The translations under genes and the position numbers were made by a program. Below are positions 1-9,743 of a stretch of 64,000 nucleotides of DNA, piece by piece. Position 1 is the first letter of the stretch. Each line of letters starts with the position of its first letter. The DNA is from Enterovibrio baiacu (GTDB lineage: Bacteria; Pseudomonadota; Gammaproteobacteria; Enterobacterales; Vibrionaceae), in NCBI RefSeq assembly GCF_004120195.1, contig NZ_SCHN01000009.1, forward strand, positions 30,800 to 94,799, read 5' to 3'. A model generated the notes under the pieces. That model was not told the DNA's origin. It did not search any database and worked only from the letters and a program-made list of their open reading frames with translations.

Positions 1-46
1 GAACGCCTGAGTAAATCTAGTTCGCTGACAAGCGTATATTGATGAG

Positions 47-74
47 AAAAAGCCCTGACGTGTCAGGGCTTTTT
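47..74 (-). terminator. Intrinsic terminator, probably bidirectional
   Basis: A 9-bp perfect stem (AGCCCTGAC / GTCAGGGCT) with a 2-nt loop is flanked by A and T runs. It lies directly downstream of the minus-strand acyltransferase gene and would also stop plus-strand transcription entering from the left. Confidence 0.85.
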
Positions 75-78
75 CTTG

Positions 79-1146
79 TTACGCTGCTGCGTGTTTGTTT
101 GCTTCTTGCGGTTTGGGTTTGTTCATGTCCACCAAGAAACGTGTGAATCGTGTCTTTTCGAGTGCGATGACCAATCCAAATGAAAGAAGCAGTGTTAGCG
201 GTGCCAGTAAAGCATCGCGGACAATGCCTTCAATGGCATAAGCACCAAACACGTTAAACAATATGAGCATCACAACAAAGTGAGCCACATACACCCCTAA
301 GACGCGTTGGCTCAAGGCAAAGGTCAGTGGCGTGTTTGCCCAGTTCGGATGATTCAGCAATAACATAAACAAACCAATGGCCATAATAGGTGTGCCAATC
401 AGGAAGTCGTGATTGGCCATCCAAACATCATATCGAGCAAGGTTAAAACCTTCAGCAAGGCAAAGCCCCATGCCGCCAATCAGCATCGCCCATGCAGTGC
501 TCGTTGAAAACTGAATGTTTCTGCGGCGCAATTCAGCACCTGCGACCACCATGAGCAGACTGAAAAATGGGCCATTGCGACTAAAGATAGGTGTTTCGCC
601 TTCCAATATCGGTTGATAGCTGCCTGCACCAAGCCCCCACACATAGAGCCCAAGCGCGAGAGGCACCATCAAGGCTTCTTGTCGTTTACTGATCAGCAGT
701 GCCATTATCCCAAGTGCGCAAAGTAACCCAGGAATATACCAAAGGTGGACGAGTCCTCCTTCAAACAGCGTGTTGAGCGGTGTCTTCAACAAGAAGTTCC
801 AGTAGCCAGATCGTTCCGCGAGATACCCTTGTGACATGACAACGTCAAATCTAAACGGCAGCAGTAGATAGATGACACTCCATGCTAACCAAATGAGCGA
901 AAGGGGCTTTGCATAGTGGAGAAAGGTCTCTTTAGGGTGTTGAGAGAGTTTAGGTTGAACAAAGTAGCCTGTAAGTAAAAAGAAAAAAGGCACCGCAAAT
1001 CGGCAGATTTGGTTGATGACATCTGAAAGTGTATTGATGGATTCGTTATACATTTCACCGCGTAGTGGACCCGTATGGATAACAACGACGGCAAAGATGG
1101 CGAGAACACGGCCCATCTCGAGAGATGATAATCGAGAAGACGACAT
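79..1146 (-). CDS. Acyltransferase 3 family membrane protein (WecH/OafA-like)
   Basis: This 355-residue polytopic membrane protein has the acyltransferase-3 pattern: an N-terminal segment followed by an RFAVPFFFLLTGYF motif near residues 50-62, and about ten hydrophobic segments. The motif ending VVVIHTG near residue 20-26 carries the family's conserved histidine. Family members move acetyl or other acyl groups from the cytoplasm onto surface glycans, osmoregulated glucans or lipids. The substrate cannot be told from sequence. The gene stands alone, ends just before a strong terminator, and is divergent from the fusA copy. The start is the ATG in context GTCGTCTTCTCG; no strong ribosome site is visible. 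Confidence 0.8.
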   Translation of the reverse strand: MSSSRLSSLEMGRVLAIFAVVVIHTGPLRGEMYNESINTLSDVINQICRFAVPFFFLLTGYFVQPKLSQHPKETFLHYAKPLSLIWLAWSVIYLLLPFRFDVVMSQGYLAERSGYWNFLLKTPLNTLFEGGLVHLWYIPGLLCALGIMALLISKRQEALMVPLALGLYVWGLGAGSYQPILEGETPIFSRNGPFFSLLMVVAGAELRRRNIQFSTSTAWAMLIGGMGLCLAEGFNLARYDVWMANHDFLIGTPIMAIGLFMLLLNHPNWANTPLTFALSQRVLGVYVAHFVVMLILFNVFGAYAIEGIVRDALLAPLTLLLSFGLVIALEKTRFTRFLVDMNKPKPQEANKHAAA

Positions 1147-1553
1147 GAAAGCTCCTAGCTAAAGCAGTAACACAAAAAAACGTGGTGTTAAGAAGTGCGT
1201 TGAATATAAAGAAAATCCATTTGGATTCTGAGGTGGGTTTCTCGAATTTGCGAAAAGGTGTGAGTTTCGTCCTGAAAGTGACATTGTGTTGCGTGAAAAA
1301 GCATCAGTTTATGTGGTGCAAAAATAAATCATCACGATTCATTATTCGGTTCTACCCTTATTTTTGCTCGTTAGAATCTCAACTACGAGCAAAAACGGGT
1401 AGAAAATGGCTCGCATCTGTTCATAAATGTGCCAAGAAATGCGTCGTTGAACACTTATCGTATATCGCTGTGTTCTACATGTTTCTTTACACGCCAACGC
1501 CTGCTATAATCGCCGCCCTTATATAAGCCAGTAATTGTTTATAGAGACGAACA
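1147..1553. other. Intergenic region between divergent acyltransferase and fusA genes
   Basis: About 400 bp without a convincing gene. A 114-codon open frame crosses it on the plus strand, but it has no ribosome site, is basic and Cys-rich, and resembles no family I know. A small inverted repeat (AATCC / GGATT) sits near 1216-1229. The fusA promoter lies at its right end. Confidence 0.6.
1502..1510 (+). promoter_or_regulatory. Extended -10 promoter for fusA
   Basis: TGCTATAAT is a perfect extended -10 element (TGn followed by TATAAT). No well-spaced -35 is present: a TTTACA lies only 13 bp upstream. The start codon is about 44 bp downstream. Confidence 0.6.
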
Positions 1554-3641
1554 ATGACAGATCTAAGTAAATACAGAAACATTGGTATTTTCGCGCACGT
1601 TGATGCGGGTAAAACCACTACTACCGAGCGTATCCTTAAGCTTACCGGTCAAATCCACAAAACTGGTGAGGTTCACGATGGTGAATCTACTACCGACTTC
1701 ATGGAACAGGAAGCTGAGCGTGGTATTACTATCCAGTCTGCAGCAGTAAGCTGTTTCTGGAAAGGCTACCGTTTTAACGTTATCGATACTCCGGGACACG
1801 TTGACTTCACCGTTGAAGTTTACCGTTCACTGAAAGTACTCGATGGTGGTATCGGTGTTTTCTGTGGTTCTGGTGGTGTTGAGCCTCAGTCAGAAACTAA
1901 CTGGCGTTACGCGAATGACTCAGAAGTAGCTCGAGTTATTTTCGTAAACAAACTAGACCGTATGGGTGCTGACTTCTTCAGTGTTGTTGACCAAGTTAAG
2001 AAAGTACTTGGCGCGACTCCACTGGTTATGACTCTGCCTATCGGCCGCGAAGACGATTTCGTGGGCGTTGTAGACGTTCTAGAGCGTAAAGCATACGTTT
2101 GGGATGACTCTGGTCTTCCAGAAAACTACGAAATTCAAGATGTTCCTGCGGACATGGTTGACGACGTAGAAGCATACCGCGAAGAGATGATCGAAACTGC
2201 TGTTGAGCAAGACGATGATCTAATGATGGCTTACATGGACGGCGAAGAGCCTTCTATCGAAGAAATCAAGCGTTGTATCCGTGCGGGTACTCGTACTTGT
2301 ACTTTCTTCCCAACGTTCTGTGGTTCTGCATTCAAAAACAAAGGTATGCAGCTTGTACTAGACGCAGTTGTAGATTACCTGCCGTCTCCTACAGAAGTTG
2401 ACCCACAACCGTTGACTGACAAAGAAACTGGTGAAGCTACTGGTGAAGTTGCGACTGTATCTGCAGACGAACCACTACGTGCTCTTGCGTTCAAAATCAT
2501 GGACGACCGTTTCGGTGCTCTAACCTTCATCCGCATCTACTCTGGTGTAATGAAGAAGGGTGACACCATCCTTAACTCAGCAACAGGTAAAACTGAGCGT
2601 ATCGGCCGTATGGTTGAGATGCAAGCTGACGAGCGTAACGAACTGACTACTGCACAAGCGGGTGACATCATCGCTGTTGTAGGTATGAAGAACGTTCAAA
2701 CTGGTCACACTCTTTGTGATGTTAAGCACGAGTGTACGCTTGAGCCAATGATCTTCCCTACTCCAGTAATCTCTATCGCTGTTGCTCCTAAGGACAAAGG
2801 CGGTTCTGAGAAAATGGGTATCGCGATCGGTAAAATGGTTGCAGAAGATCCAACGTTCCAAGTTGAAACTGATGAAGAAACTGGCGAAACCATCCTTAAA
2901 GGTATGGGCGAACTTCACCTAGACATCAAAGTAGACATCCTGAAGCGTACTTACGGCGTAGACCTAATCGTTGGTCAACCTCAGGTTGCTTACCGTGAAA
3001 CTATCACTCAACAAGTTGAAGATAGCTACACGCACAAGAAACAGTCTGGTGGTTCTGGTCAGTTCGGTAAGATCGACTACCGCATGAAACCAGGTGAGCC
3101 AAACTCTGGCTTTACCTTCAAGTCTGTGGTTGTTGGTGGTAACGTTCCTAAGGAATTCTGGCCTGCAATCGAGAAAGGCTTCAAAGGCATGATGGATACC
3201 GGTGTTCTTGCTGGCTTCCCTGTTCTTGACGTTGAAATCGAGCTGTTCGACGGTGGCTTCCACGCAGTCGATTCATCTGCAGTAGCATTTGAAATCGCAG
3301 CACGTGGCGCATTCCGTCAATCTATGCCTAAAGCGGGCGCGCAACTTCTTGAGCCAATCATGAACGTTGACGTGTTCACTCCAGACGATCACGTTGGTGA
3401 CGTTATCGGTGACCTTAACCGTCGTCGTGGCATGATCAAAGACCAGCAAGCTGGTGCTACTGGCGTTCGTATCAAGGGTGACGTACCACTTTCAGAAATG
3501 TTTGGTTACATCGGTACCCTACGTACAATGACTTCTGGTCGTGGTCAGTTCTCTATGGAGTTCTCACACTACGCACCATGTCCAGCGAACGTTGCTGAGA
3601 AAGTAATCGCTGATCAAAAAGAGAAAAACGCTAAGAAGTAA
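1554..3641 (+). CDS. fusA: Translation elongation factor G
   Basis: EF-G is the GTPase that drives ribosomal translocation and, with RRF, ribosome recycling. The 695-residue protein has the complete G domain: P-loop AHVDAGKTT at 14-22, a DTPGH G3 motif near 80 and NKLD G4 near 134. EF-G domains II-V follow, including the domain [14 protein letters not shown] region. It does not sit in the str operon (no rpsL, rpsG or tuf nearby), so it is probably the second EF-G that Vibrionales and relatives carry. The specialised role of such copies cannot be read here. Codon use is strikingly uniform and biased compared with neighbours, as in highly expressed genes. A strong terminator follows. Confidence 0.95.
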   Translation: MTDLSKYRNIGIFAHVDAGKTTTTERILKLTGQIHKTGEVHDGESTTDFMEQEAERGITIQSAAVSCFWKGYRFNVIDTPGHVDFTVEVYRSLKVLDGGIGVFCGSGGVEPQSETNWRYANDSEVARVIFVNKLDRMGADFFSVVDQVKKVLGATPLVMTLPIGREDDFVGVVDVLERKAYVWDDSGLPENYEIQDVPADMVDDVEAYREEMIETAVEQDDDLMMAYMDGEEPSIEEIKRCIRAGTRTCTFFPTFCGSAFKNKGMQLVLDAVVDYLPSPTEVDPQPLTDKETGEATGEVATVSADEPLRALAFKIMDDRFGALTFIRIYSGVMKKGDTILNSATGKTERIGRMVEMQADERNELTTAQAGDIIAVVGMKNVQTGHTLCDVKHECTLEPMIFPTPVISIAVAPKDKGGSEKMGIAIGKMVAEDPTFQVETDEETGETILKGMGELHLDIKVDILKRTYGVDLIVGQPQVAYRETITQQVEDSYTHKKQSGGSGQFGKIDYRMKPGEPNSGFTFKSVVVGGNVPKEFWPAIEKGFKGMMDTGVLAGFPVLDVEIELFDGGFHAVDSSAVAFEIAARGAFRQSMPKAGAQLLEPIMNVDVFTPDDHVGDVIGDLNRRRGMIKDQQAGATGVRIKGDVPLSEMFGYIGTLRTMTSGRGQFSMEFSHYAPCPANVAEKVIADQKEKNAKK

Positions 3642-3644
3642 TTC

Positions 3645-4238
3645 TTAACGACTCTTTTTAGATGCTAAAAGCCCCGCATGCGAAAGCCTGCGGGGCTTTT
3701 TTATTTCTATACCAAGAATGTTTCTAACGGTCAGTCGAACATACGATTTTCTCGCTTCTCGCTTCTCGCTTCTCGCTTCTCGCTTCTCTTGTGTTGCTTG
3801 CTTCGCTAACGAAACCAGCGCTTTCTCTACCTTATCAATAGGTAAGCCACATTCTTCGAGGTGATGACGCTCAACCAAATAGTCGGGATTGTTGTATCCT
3901 AACCACACGTCGCCGTTTTCATCTTCCCAAATCAGTGCCTTTTGCGGTAGGTCGATACCTGCGGTTTGATTGCACACCATCATTGGCGTACCCACTTTCG
4001 GGTTTCCAAAAATCACCAGTTGTGTAGGCCTTAGTGCCAATCCTGCTTTCTTTGCCCCTTCTCCGTGGTCTACACGCGCCATGACGGTTAAGCCGCGTAC
4101 TTTCGCTGCTGCGATTAAACGATCAGTGGTCACTGGGACATCAAATTGGCTTTTAACTTGGACCATTCCTTGATGTGCAAGCGCAGGGAGCGCAATGAAA
4201 GTGGCTGCGAGAGCGATAATTCTCAGTTTTATTCCCAT
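3645..4238 (-). CDS. DUF302 domain periplasmic protein with repeat-altered C-terminus
   Basis: The N-terminus MGIKLRIIALAATFIALPALA is a signal peptide, and the start is chosen for AAGGG seven bases upstream. The mature part, to about residue 145, is a DUF302 domain (VKSQFDVPVTTDRL, GLTVMARVDH, PTQLVIFGNPKVGTP). The family's function is unknown; it is periplasmic and often linked with stress or metal genes. The odd part is the end. After the natural C-terminal region (KALVSLAKQATQE) the frame enters five perfect copies of a 7-bp repeat, giving a Lys/Arg/Glu/Ser stretch. It then reads through the fusA terminator and stops four bases beyond the fusA stop codon. The last 35 or so residues are therefore unlikely to be native. 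Confidence 0.75.
   Translation of the reverse strand: MGIKLRIIALAATFIALPALAHQGMVQVKSQFDVPVTTDRLIAAAKVRGLTVMARVDHGEGAKKAGLALRPTQLVIFGNPKVGTPMMVCNQTAGIDLPQKALIWEDENGDVWLGYNNPDYLVERHHLEECGLPIDKVEKALVSLAKQATQEKREARSEKREARKSYVRLTVRNILGIEIKKPRRLSHAGLLASKKSR
3667..3702 (+). terminator. Intrinsic terminator after fusA
   Basis: GCCCCGCA / TGCGGGGC pair as an 8-bp stem flanked by AAAA and TTTTTT. The convergent DUF302 reading frame runs through it on the other strand. Confidence 0.9.
3751..3788. repeat. Heptanucleotide tandem repeat (CTCGCTT x5 plus CTC)
   Basis: Five perfect tandem copies of CTCGCTT (GAGAAGC class on the coding strand) followed by a partial copy, inside the 3' end of the DUF302 gene. 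A 7-bp unit is not a multiple of three, so gain or loss of one copy changes the reading frame downstream. Confidence 0.95.
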
Positions 4239-4473
4239 AACAAAGCCCTTTTTGATGTGGCGGATTAAAAGCATGTGCTGGGTGAGCAAGGCGTTGATAC
4301 GTTACTGAACGCTTAGGCCGGGAACCCCTTTGATATACAGCACAAACCATGGGCAAAAAGCATGCCCTCATTTTAAGACTAGCAAAATAGTCAGGCTGTC
4401 ACTGATAAGCCCTTGGTTTTAGGCAGATAGGTACGGTTGTCGCGTTATTGGATATGAGCACTGTAATGCACAG

Positions 4474-4608
4474 TCACAGTACTAACTTGTAGCCAACACT
4501 GTAAACCGACTGTACAGGGTCATCATCTGGCCTCACGACATTGAGCTTTTTACGGAGTTTTTTAATGTGCCTATCGACGGTTCTTTCACTGACCACGCGG
4601 TAAAGAAA
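4474..4608 (-). pseudogene. C-terminal remnant of an OmpR/PhoB-family response regulator
   Basis: The frame encodes RVVSERTVDRHIKKLRKKL followed by VQSVYSVGYKLVL and a stop. This is the recognition helix and final beta-hairpin of a winged-helix OmpR/PhoB effector domain, and the RVVS-RT spacing resembles the BaeR subgroup. Only about 44 residues remain. No receiver domain or helix alpha-1 precedes it. The homology stops exactly at the T-run of the phosphatase-gene terminator, so the rest was lost by deletion or rearrangement. Confidence 0.7.
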
Positions 4609-4629
4609 AGCCACTATTGATGAGTGGCT
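4600..4629 (-). terminator. Intrinsic terminator of the phosphatase-like gene
   Basis: AGCCACT / AGTGGCT forms a 7-bp stem with a 7-nt loop, followed on the minus strand by TTTCTTT. It lies about 30 bp past the phosphatase stop codon and abuts the response-regulator remnant. Confidence 0.7.
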
Positions 4630-4660
4630 CAATAACAGGAGGGGGTGTATACCTAAAACG

Positions 4661-7564
4661 CTATTTTTCGAGATGTTGGAGTAAAGAAGGAAATCCCCAA
4701 CCGTCCTCACCCACTTTCACTGGCTTACCAGACAAGTATTCATATAGCGTTGGTGCAAGTGAACCATTCACTGCTGTCGGTATGCGTTTTTCATTGGTGA
4801 CAGGCGTACCCCAAAAACCAATGAAAGCATCTTTTTCGTGGAAATGCTCACCAGCATGACGGCCCGGTACTTTGGTGTTGTAGCCTACACCCATGGCAGG
4901 GAACAAGTTGATGGAGCCTGCGCGATCTTCATCGTAAAGATGTGCTAACTGATTCACGCTGTCAGGCCGCGGTGTCAATCTTGTGAGTTGCTGCCACGTG
5001 TTTTTATCGCACCAGGTTTGCGGGTTGGTAGCATCTGCTTTGTTCATGCACTGGTCGATTAGTGCTGACTTTTCTTGCTGTTCTGATTCACTTAGCGCTG
5101 CTGCGTAAGGGTTGGCCTCATACAGATTCAATAGTACTGGAGGTTGTCCGTTTTTAGCATGATATAAGGTGCGGTCACCTTGGCGAGTAATGAACTCATC
5201 ATGTCGAACGCCGTCTTTCACGGCGACCAATCGCAAGGTACAGGCAGACAAGCTGCAATCTTTTTCGCGTACCGCAAGGTAGTCCAAACTGTCACCAAGG
5301 CGCAAAGCGGTTTCGTGCACCATGTCTATCGCTGGGGCTTCTTTCTCGGCGGACAGCGGCTTCCAGAAGGTCAATTCGCTATAGAGAGGCTGTGTTTGCC
5401 ACCCGCGTTGGCTATTGAACAAATCCATCATGTAATTACCACCCGCGGTGGATGCCACAATCACATCAATCTCTTTATTGCTGGGGTAATCAAAGGTGTG
5501 AGTAATCTTCGGGCCTTCGCCTTCGTCAGACGAAATTTTGCGAATACGCAAAGACATGTCGTAGTCCGACTGAATGCCTGCAAACACTTCTTTCTCTGGG
5601 CTGACGATATGGTAGATAGGTGATAAACCATGGTCCCCCGCAATACCCCAAAGCACCTGATCGTACACCCCTGCCTTGCGGTAAACCGTTTCCATTTCCC
5701 CTAGCCAGAAATCCAAGCGATTGAGTTCGCCCGTCGGCGCAAGGATTTCATCCGCAAAGGGGCCAGTGAAGTGGGCGAAGTGATCGGCCCAAGGGTTATA
5801 GGCCAACACAAAGTCAGGCAGCCCTTTTTGAGAAAGCTGTGCGTAATCTTCCAGCTTGTCTTTAATGGTCAAACGCTTAGTGGTGCGGGTCAGTGGCGTC
5901 CACCATGTGATGTCTTGATAGGCTTGAATGTCTTTGATTAGACCTTCACGCATCGTGTGAAGAGAGACCTCTATTTCGCCGCGCTTACGCAGATCTTTCA
6001 GGCAGCGCTGCTCACCAAAATCACGTATCGCTTCCCCAAGACCTAGGTTGATTAGAGGGTCGTAACTGGACTGTGCATACCAATCATATTGGGCGTTGCA
6101 GTTAAGCGTGACGAGAGGAACGAGCCTTTCAAATTGCGTCTTTGCGCCGTTACCGCTGAATAAAGGGTCGAGTTGAATGGCGTCGTTACCGAAGAAGTAA
6201 TAGGCGCGATCTTGCTCGCGATCGACGAAGTGGAAATTCGGGATACCTGTGCCACCTTCCCCTGCCACGTTTGCCCCGGTTTTGATGATAGGCAAATTGC
6301 GGACGCTGATGGTGGGTGTGGTCGACACGCCATATTCCACAATGCCTTTCGCGCCGTCTTGATACAGCTTGCTGAAAAACGGCAAGTAACGTGGATCGGT
6401 ATAAGGCGTATCCGCTACCTCAAACAAGAAGGTGTTATCTGGTGTGTGGTCTGTCTGTGTAATGTCGACCCCTTTCGGGGCAAAGTTCTCGATGTTCTGT
6501 TCATCGCGCTTTACTTGCTGCAAGAAAGGCGAAGGTTGCTTGCTCACCAAGCCTTGAATCAGACTTTGCTGCAAACCATCGACCGTCATTTGAACGGCAA
6601 ATGGGCGCGTGTTCTGATGGGTGAGATAGGTGAGCAGTCCCTCAGGATCATCGTCTAGCGCATCTTGCATCCAGTGATCGAGTGCGTCGATTTTTGCGCC
6701 TTCAAGCAGGTATTGGCGGTAGCCTTTCAACACGTTTAGTCGTACAAAGTCGACCAAACTGATGGTAATGGCTTGAGCGCGGTTGTTTTCTTTGGTTTGG
6801 TTTTCGGGTTTGGCATCATCAATGATACCGAGAATGGCCGCTTTCATGTCGCCTTCTTCAAGGCTTTCGCTGTACTTAGTGAGCATGTTTACCAGCACGT
6901 GCTGCACGGTGGCGACCGTTTCTCTGTCAGCTTCACTGTCGGTTAAGTATTGATATTGATCCGGCAGGTCATCGCCATAAAGCAGTTTGTCTTTACCAAA
7001 CAATGCGTCATACAAAGTGACCAGAGCGGCGATGAATTGTCGATTTAGTAGGGCTTCTTCTTCGGTTTTCGGACCATGGCTACTTGATTTGGCTGCTTCT
7101 TTTTTGTCATCGAGTGAGAACAATGAATGCTCCCATTGTGCGAGTTCGGCCTCACTGAAAGTGTCCAGCAGGTAGTGTTTGAAGATGTCTTCATTGACCA
7201 CTTCGCCCGTGTAGCGGTCGTAAAAGCTATAGAGCAAGTGCCCGAGCTGAATCGCGTATTTCGGGTTGGATAATTGAGAAATGACCCGTGCTTTCACACT
7301 CGCATCGAGCGGCAAGGTCAATACCAGCGCATCGAGCGTCACGCCACCGACCGTAAACAACGCAATGTCGCGGCTGGTGGCGGCGCTGACATTCATGGAT
7401 TCGTAAATACCCGAGAAAACCAACTGGCTGCTGTTATAGATTGTGCCGACGATAGGCGTACTGCCAAGATCGGTCTGTGTATTCGCAAAGGCAGATACAG
7501 GAGAGAGGGTCAGCGCGAGAGAGACTGCCGCTGCACTGCGTGTTAACGATTGGATGCGCGTCAT
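4661..7564 (-). CDS. Large exported alkaline-phosphatase-superfamily protein (phosphodiesterase/pyrophosphatase type)
   Basis: This 967-residue protein begins with a signal peptide (about residues 1-27, ending SAFA-NT). The first ~370 residues are mostly helical and have no family I recognise. The central part carries alkaline-phosphatase-fold signatures: LPDFVLAYNPWADHFAHFTGP (Asp and two His metal ligands of type-I phosphodiesterases) and GIAGDHGLSPI (the conserved DHG metal site). The nucleophile-region Thr/Ser is not clear by eye. Family members hydrolyse phosphate mono- or diesters, or sulfate esters, in the periplasm. The substrate is unknown and the length is well above the usual 450-600. 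It is a single-gene unit with its own terminator. Confidence 0.75.
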   Translation of the reverse strand: MTRIQSLTRSAAAVSLALTLSPVSAFANTQTDLGSTPIVGTIYNSSQLVFSGIYESMNVSAATSRDIALFTVGGVTLDALVLTLPLDASVKARVISQLSNPKYAIQLGHLLYSFYDRYTGEVVNEDIFKHYLLDTFSEAELAQWEHSLFSLDDKKEAAKSSSHGPKTEEEALLNRQFIAALVTLYDALFGKDKLLYGDDLPDQYQYLTDSEADRETVATVQHVLVNMLTKYSESLEEGDMKAAILGIIDDAKPENQTKENNRAQAITISLVDFVRLNVLKGYRQYLLEGAKIDALDHWMQDALDDDPEGLLTYLTHQNTRPFAVQMTVDGLQQSLIQGLVSKQPSPFLQQVKRDEQNIENFAPKGVDITQTDHTPDNTFLFEVADTPYTDPRYLPFFSKLYQDGAKGIVEYGVSTTPTISVRNLPIIKTGANVAGEGGTGIPNFHFVDREQDRAYYFFGNDAIQLDPLFSGNGAKTQFERLVPLVTLNCNAQYDWYAQSSYDPLINLGLGEAIRDFGEQRCLKDLRKRGEIEVSLHTMREGLIKDIQAYQDITWWTPLTRTTKRLTIKDKLEDYAQLSQKGLPDFVLAYNPWADHFAHFTGPFADEILAPTGELNRLDFWLGEMETVYRKAGVYDQVLWGIAGDHGLSPIYHIVSPEKEVFAGIQSDYDMSLRIRKISSDEGEGPKITHTFDYPSNKEIDVIVASTAGGNYMMDLFNSQRGWQTQPLYSELTFWKPLSAEKEAPAIDMVHETALRLGDSLDYLAVREKDCSLSACTLRLVAVKDGVRHDEFITRQGDRTLYHAKNGQPPVLLNLYEANPYAAALSESEQQEKSALIDQCMNKADATNPQTWCDKNTWQQLTRLTPRPDSVNQLAHLYDEDRAGSINLFPAMGVGYNTKVPGRHAGEHFHEKDAFIGFWGTPVTNEKRIPTAVNGSLAPTLYEYLSGKPVKVGEDGWGFPSLLQHLEK

Positions 7565-7689
7565 GAGCCTATTACATTGTCATTGTGTATGACATAGAGC
7601 TTACTAAAGATATCAGATTGTTAGAAAGAGAGGCGGAGCCATTTTGCGCAGTTGCTCCGCCTACAAGTGAGAACAAAATTCAGAATGTG

Positions 7690-8355
7690 TTATTCGCCAT
7701 AATACGTGGCGAGGTAATCGAGAATGCGTTCATGATCCTGATCGTCGAGCTCATCCATGCCTTGTTCATCGACCATCCATTCCAGAGTCTCATCCCAGCT
7801 ATCGCGGCTCAGCCCTTGCTGAACAACAATGTGCAGGGAATGACATACGGAACACGTAGACGCAACCAATGCCATGTTTTCATCGGGGGCAAGAATACCT
7901 TCACCCAACGCTTTCACCTGAATTTCCTCGTCGCTGCTGGACCAATTTGGCGGCGTCGGGTTTTTTGTGGCAAGCCATGCAATGATGGCCGCGCGTGCTC
8001 CGGGATCTTTCACGCCGGGGTACACCATGTTAGTGCCCGGTGCGAAATCAGCAGGTGACGCCAAAAAGGCATCCAGAGATTCCGCATCCCACGTTTTCCC
8101 TTCAACACGGTTCGCTGAAAGGCCATCGCTGTAATTGAATCCCGAAAACGCCGCGATTTCTCGGTCCGCGAGTCCATATAGGGGAGGGCCAACCACCGTA
8201 ATGCCGTTAGGTTCGACTTGGTGGCATGCTTTACACACGGCAGCTTGTTGTTCTCCTGCAGCAATCAGTGCTTCATCTGCGGCGTTTGCTGCGAGGGGAG
8301 AAAAGAGGAAAGCAGCGCCGAATAACGACGCTGTGGTTGATTTCATCAAAGCCAT
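7690..8355 (-). CDS. Periplasmic c-type cytochrome, partner of the molybdopterin oxidoreductase
   Basis: There are two haem-binding CxxCH motifs: VCKACHQVE near residue 38, and STCSVCHSL in the C-terminal third. A signal peptide (MKSTTASLFGAAFLFSPLAANA) precedes them. The ATG chosen lies five bases after the stop codon of the upstream sulfite-oxidase-like gene, so the two are almost certainly co-translated. Such cytochromes accept electrons from SorA- or SoxC-type enzymes and pass them to the respiratory chain. The second CxxCH is in a separate domain with a long acidic spacer, so this is a di-haem protein like SoxD. A frame extending 23 codons further upstream overlaps the neighbour and is not used. 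Confidence 0.8.
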   Translation of the reverse strand: MALMKSTTASLFGAAFLFSPLAANAADEALIAAGEQQAAVCKACHQVEPNGITVVGPPLYGLADREIAAFSGFNYSDGLSANRVEGKTWDAESLDAFLASPADFAPGTNMVYPGVKDPGARAAIIAWLATKNPTPPNWSSSDEEIQVKALGEGILAPDENMALVASTCSVCHSLHIVVQQGLSRDSWDETLEWMVDEQGMDELDDQDHERILDYLATYYGE

Positions 8356-8360
8356 TTCAC

Positions 8361-9695
8361 CTACCCTTTCACAACGAGTGCGATGCGGTGAAAGCTGTTG
8401 TTGAGGTAACCTTTCGGGTTCCATGCAATGGCGAAGGGTTGGCTAACACCTTGGTCATCGGTCGCTTTTGCCCAGACCTCGTAATAGCCGGCCTGCGGGA
8501 AAGTGACTTTTGATTCAAAGGTTTGCCATGCCCCTTCGTTAGCGGGATCGGAAAGATCGGCATCGATCCAGGTTGCACCGAAATCATTCGAGAGCTGAAC
8601 CTTGGAAACTTTTCGATCCCCAGACCACGCGTGACCGCGAACCAAAACTTCTTTACCTGCCACTTCGCTGTTCGTTTGTGGCGAGGTGATCAGTGATTTC
8701 ACGGGCATTCTTTCGATGATCACAAAATCGTCTTTATCGACTTTCTCACCAGGAGCAACAGGCCGGTTAGGCACACGATACGCTTTGCCCGTCATCTTCG
8801 GCCCATCATGCACTTGGTCTCTGACGGTGATTTTGGTGAGCCATTTTTGCGAACACGAGCCCGGCCAACCTGGCACGACCAAGCGAAGCGGTGCGCCGTT
8901 CATGTCGTGCAATGGTTCTCCATTTTGCGCGAAGGCTATCAGGTTTTCACCGCCCAAGGCTTTCTCAATGGGCACGCCACGGGAAATGGGCAGCTTGCCT
9001 TCCTTGCCAGAAAGGTGTTTGTCCGCGCTGTAGTGGGCGGTATACACCGCGCCTTCTTGCACGCCAGCGGCTTTCAATACATCCGCCAAGCGCACACCCG
9101 TCCATGATGAACAGGCGACAGCGCCCAAGGTCCACTGATTGCCTTTGGCTTTCGGTTCAAAATACGCGCGGCCGTTACCGCCGCATTCCACAACCAATTG
9201 CTGCTCAACCACCTCGAAGTTCTTCTTGAGATCCTCGATGGTCAGGGTCATGGGTTTATCGACTAAGCCATCAATGGTCAGCGTCCATGTGTCCGCATCG
9301 ACAGCGGTAGGTGGAATGCCGTTGTTTCGAATGAAGTGCCGTGCAGTTGGCGTGACATCGTCATTAAGCAGGTGAGGGGGCGTTTCCGCGTTCAAAGGTC
9401 TGTCGTTAAGCACAATCAGGCCATCTTTACCTGCGATGGTGACATCATCGAGCCCTTCAGCAAAGGCGGCAGGCACCATGCCACCAGGCATGTTGCGGTG
9501 AAATGGAATTGCGCCGCCGAGCACGGCCGCCATGGTGGCTAAACCTGCACCTTTGAGAAATCCACGCCTGTCAGAATGCGTCTTTCGACCAAATACTGTT
9601 TCATCTGCGGTGTCTGGGTGTTTGCTATAGAGGTCGTAGATGCCTTCGGTTTGTTGCGCGTCCGTGTCTGATGAATGTCCTTTCTTCTCCGACAT
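8361..9695 (-). CDS. Sulfite-oxidase-family molybdopterin enzyme (SorA/SoxC-like), Tat-exported
   Basis: The 444-residue protein has a twin-arginine signal (SDRRGFLKGAG near residues 42-52) that exports the folded cofactor enzyme. The Moco-binding domain contains VVECGGNGR, whose Cys is the expected molybdenum ligand. It is followed by the C-terminal Mo-co dimerisation domain (VRGHAWSGDRKVSKVQLSNDFG). These enzymes oxidise sulfite to sulfate, or as SoxCD act on protein-bound sulfane sulfur. The downstream cytochrome gene is the likely electron acceptor. No soxXYZAB genes are in view, so stand-alone sulfite oxidation is the more likely role. AGGAGG precedes the ATG by five bases. Confidence 0.85.
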   Translation of the reverse strand: MSEKKGHSSDTDAQQTEGIYDLYSKHPDTADETVFGRKTHSDRRGFLKGAGLATMAAVLGGAIPFHRNMPGGMVPAAFAEGLDDVTIAGKDGLIVLNDRPLNAETPPHLLNDDVTPTARHFIRNNGIPPTAVDADTWTLTIDGLVDKPMTLTIEDLKKNFEVVEQQLVVECGGNGRAYFEPKAKGNQWTLGAVACSSWTGVRLADVLKAAGVQEGAVYTAHYSADKHLSGKEGKLPISRGVPIEKALGGENLIAFAQNGEPLHDMNGAPLRLVVPGWPGSCSQKWLTKITVRDQVHDGPKMTGKAYRVPNRPVAPGEKVDKDDFVIIERMPVKSLITSPQTNSEVAGKEVLVRGHAWSGDRKVSKVQLSNDFGATWIDADLSDPANEGAWQTFESKVTFPQAGYYEVWAKATDDQGVSQPFAIAWNPKGYLNNSFHRIALVVKG

Positions 9696-9743
9696 GGTGC
9701 CTCCTACTTAATGGGCCAACTGAACTGTTTGGAGAGTTAATTG

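Noticed and set aside
1182..1526. 114-codon plus-strand frame upstream of fusA
   Set aside because: No ribosome site, ends in the fusA promoter, and its composition is not protein-like.
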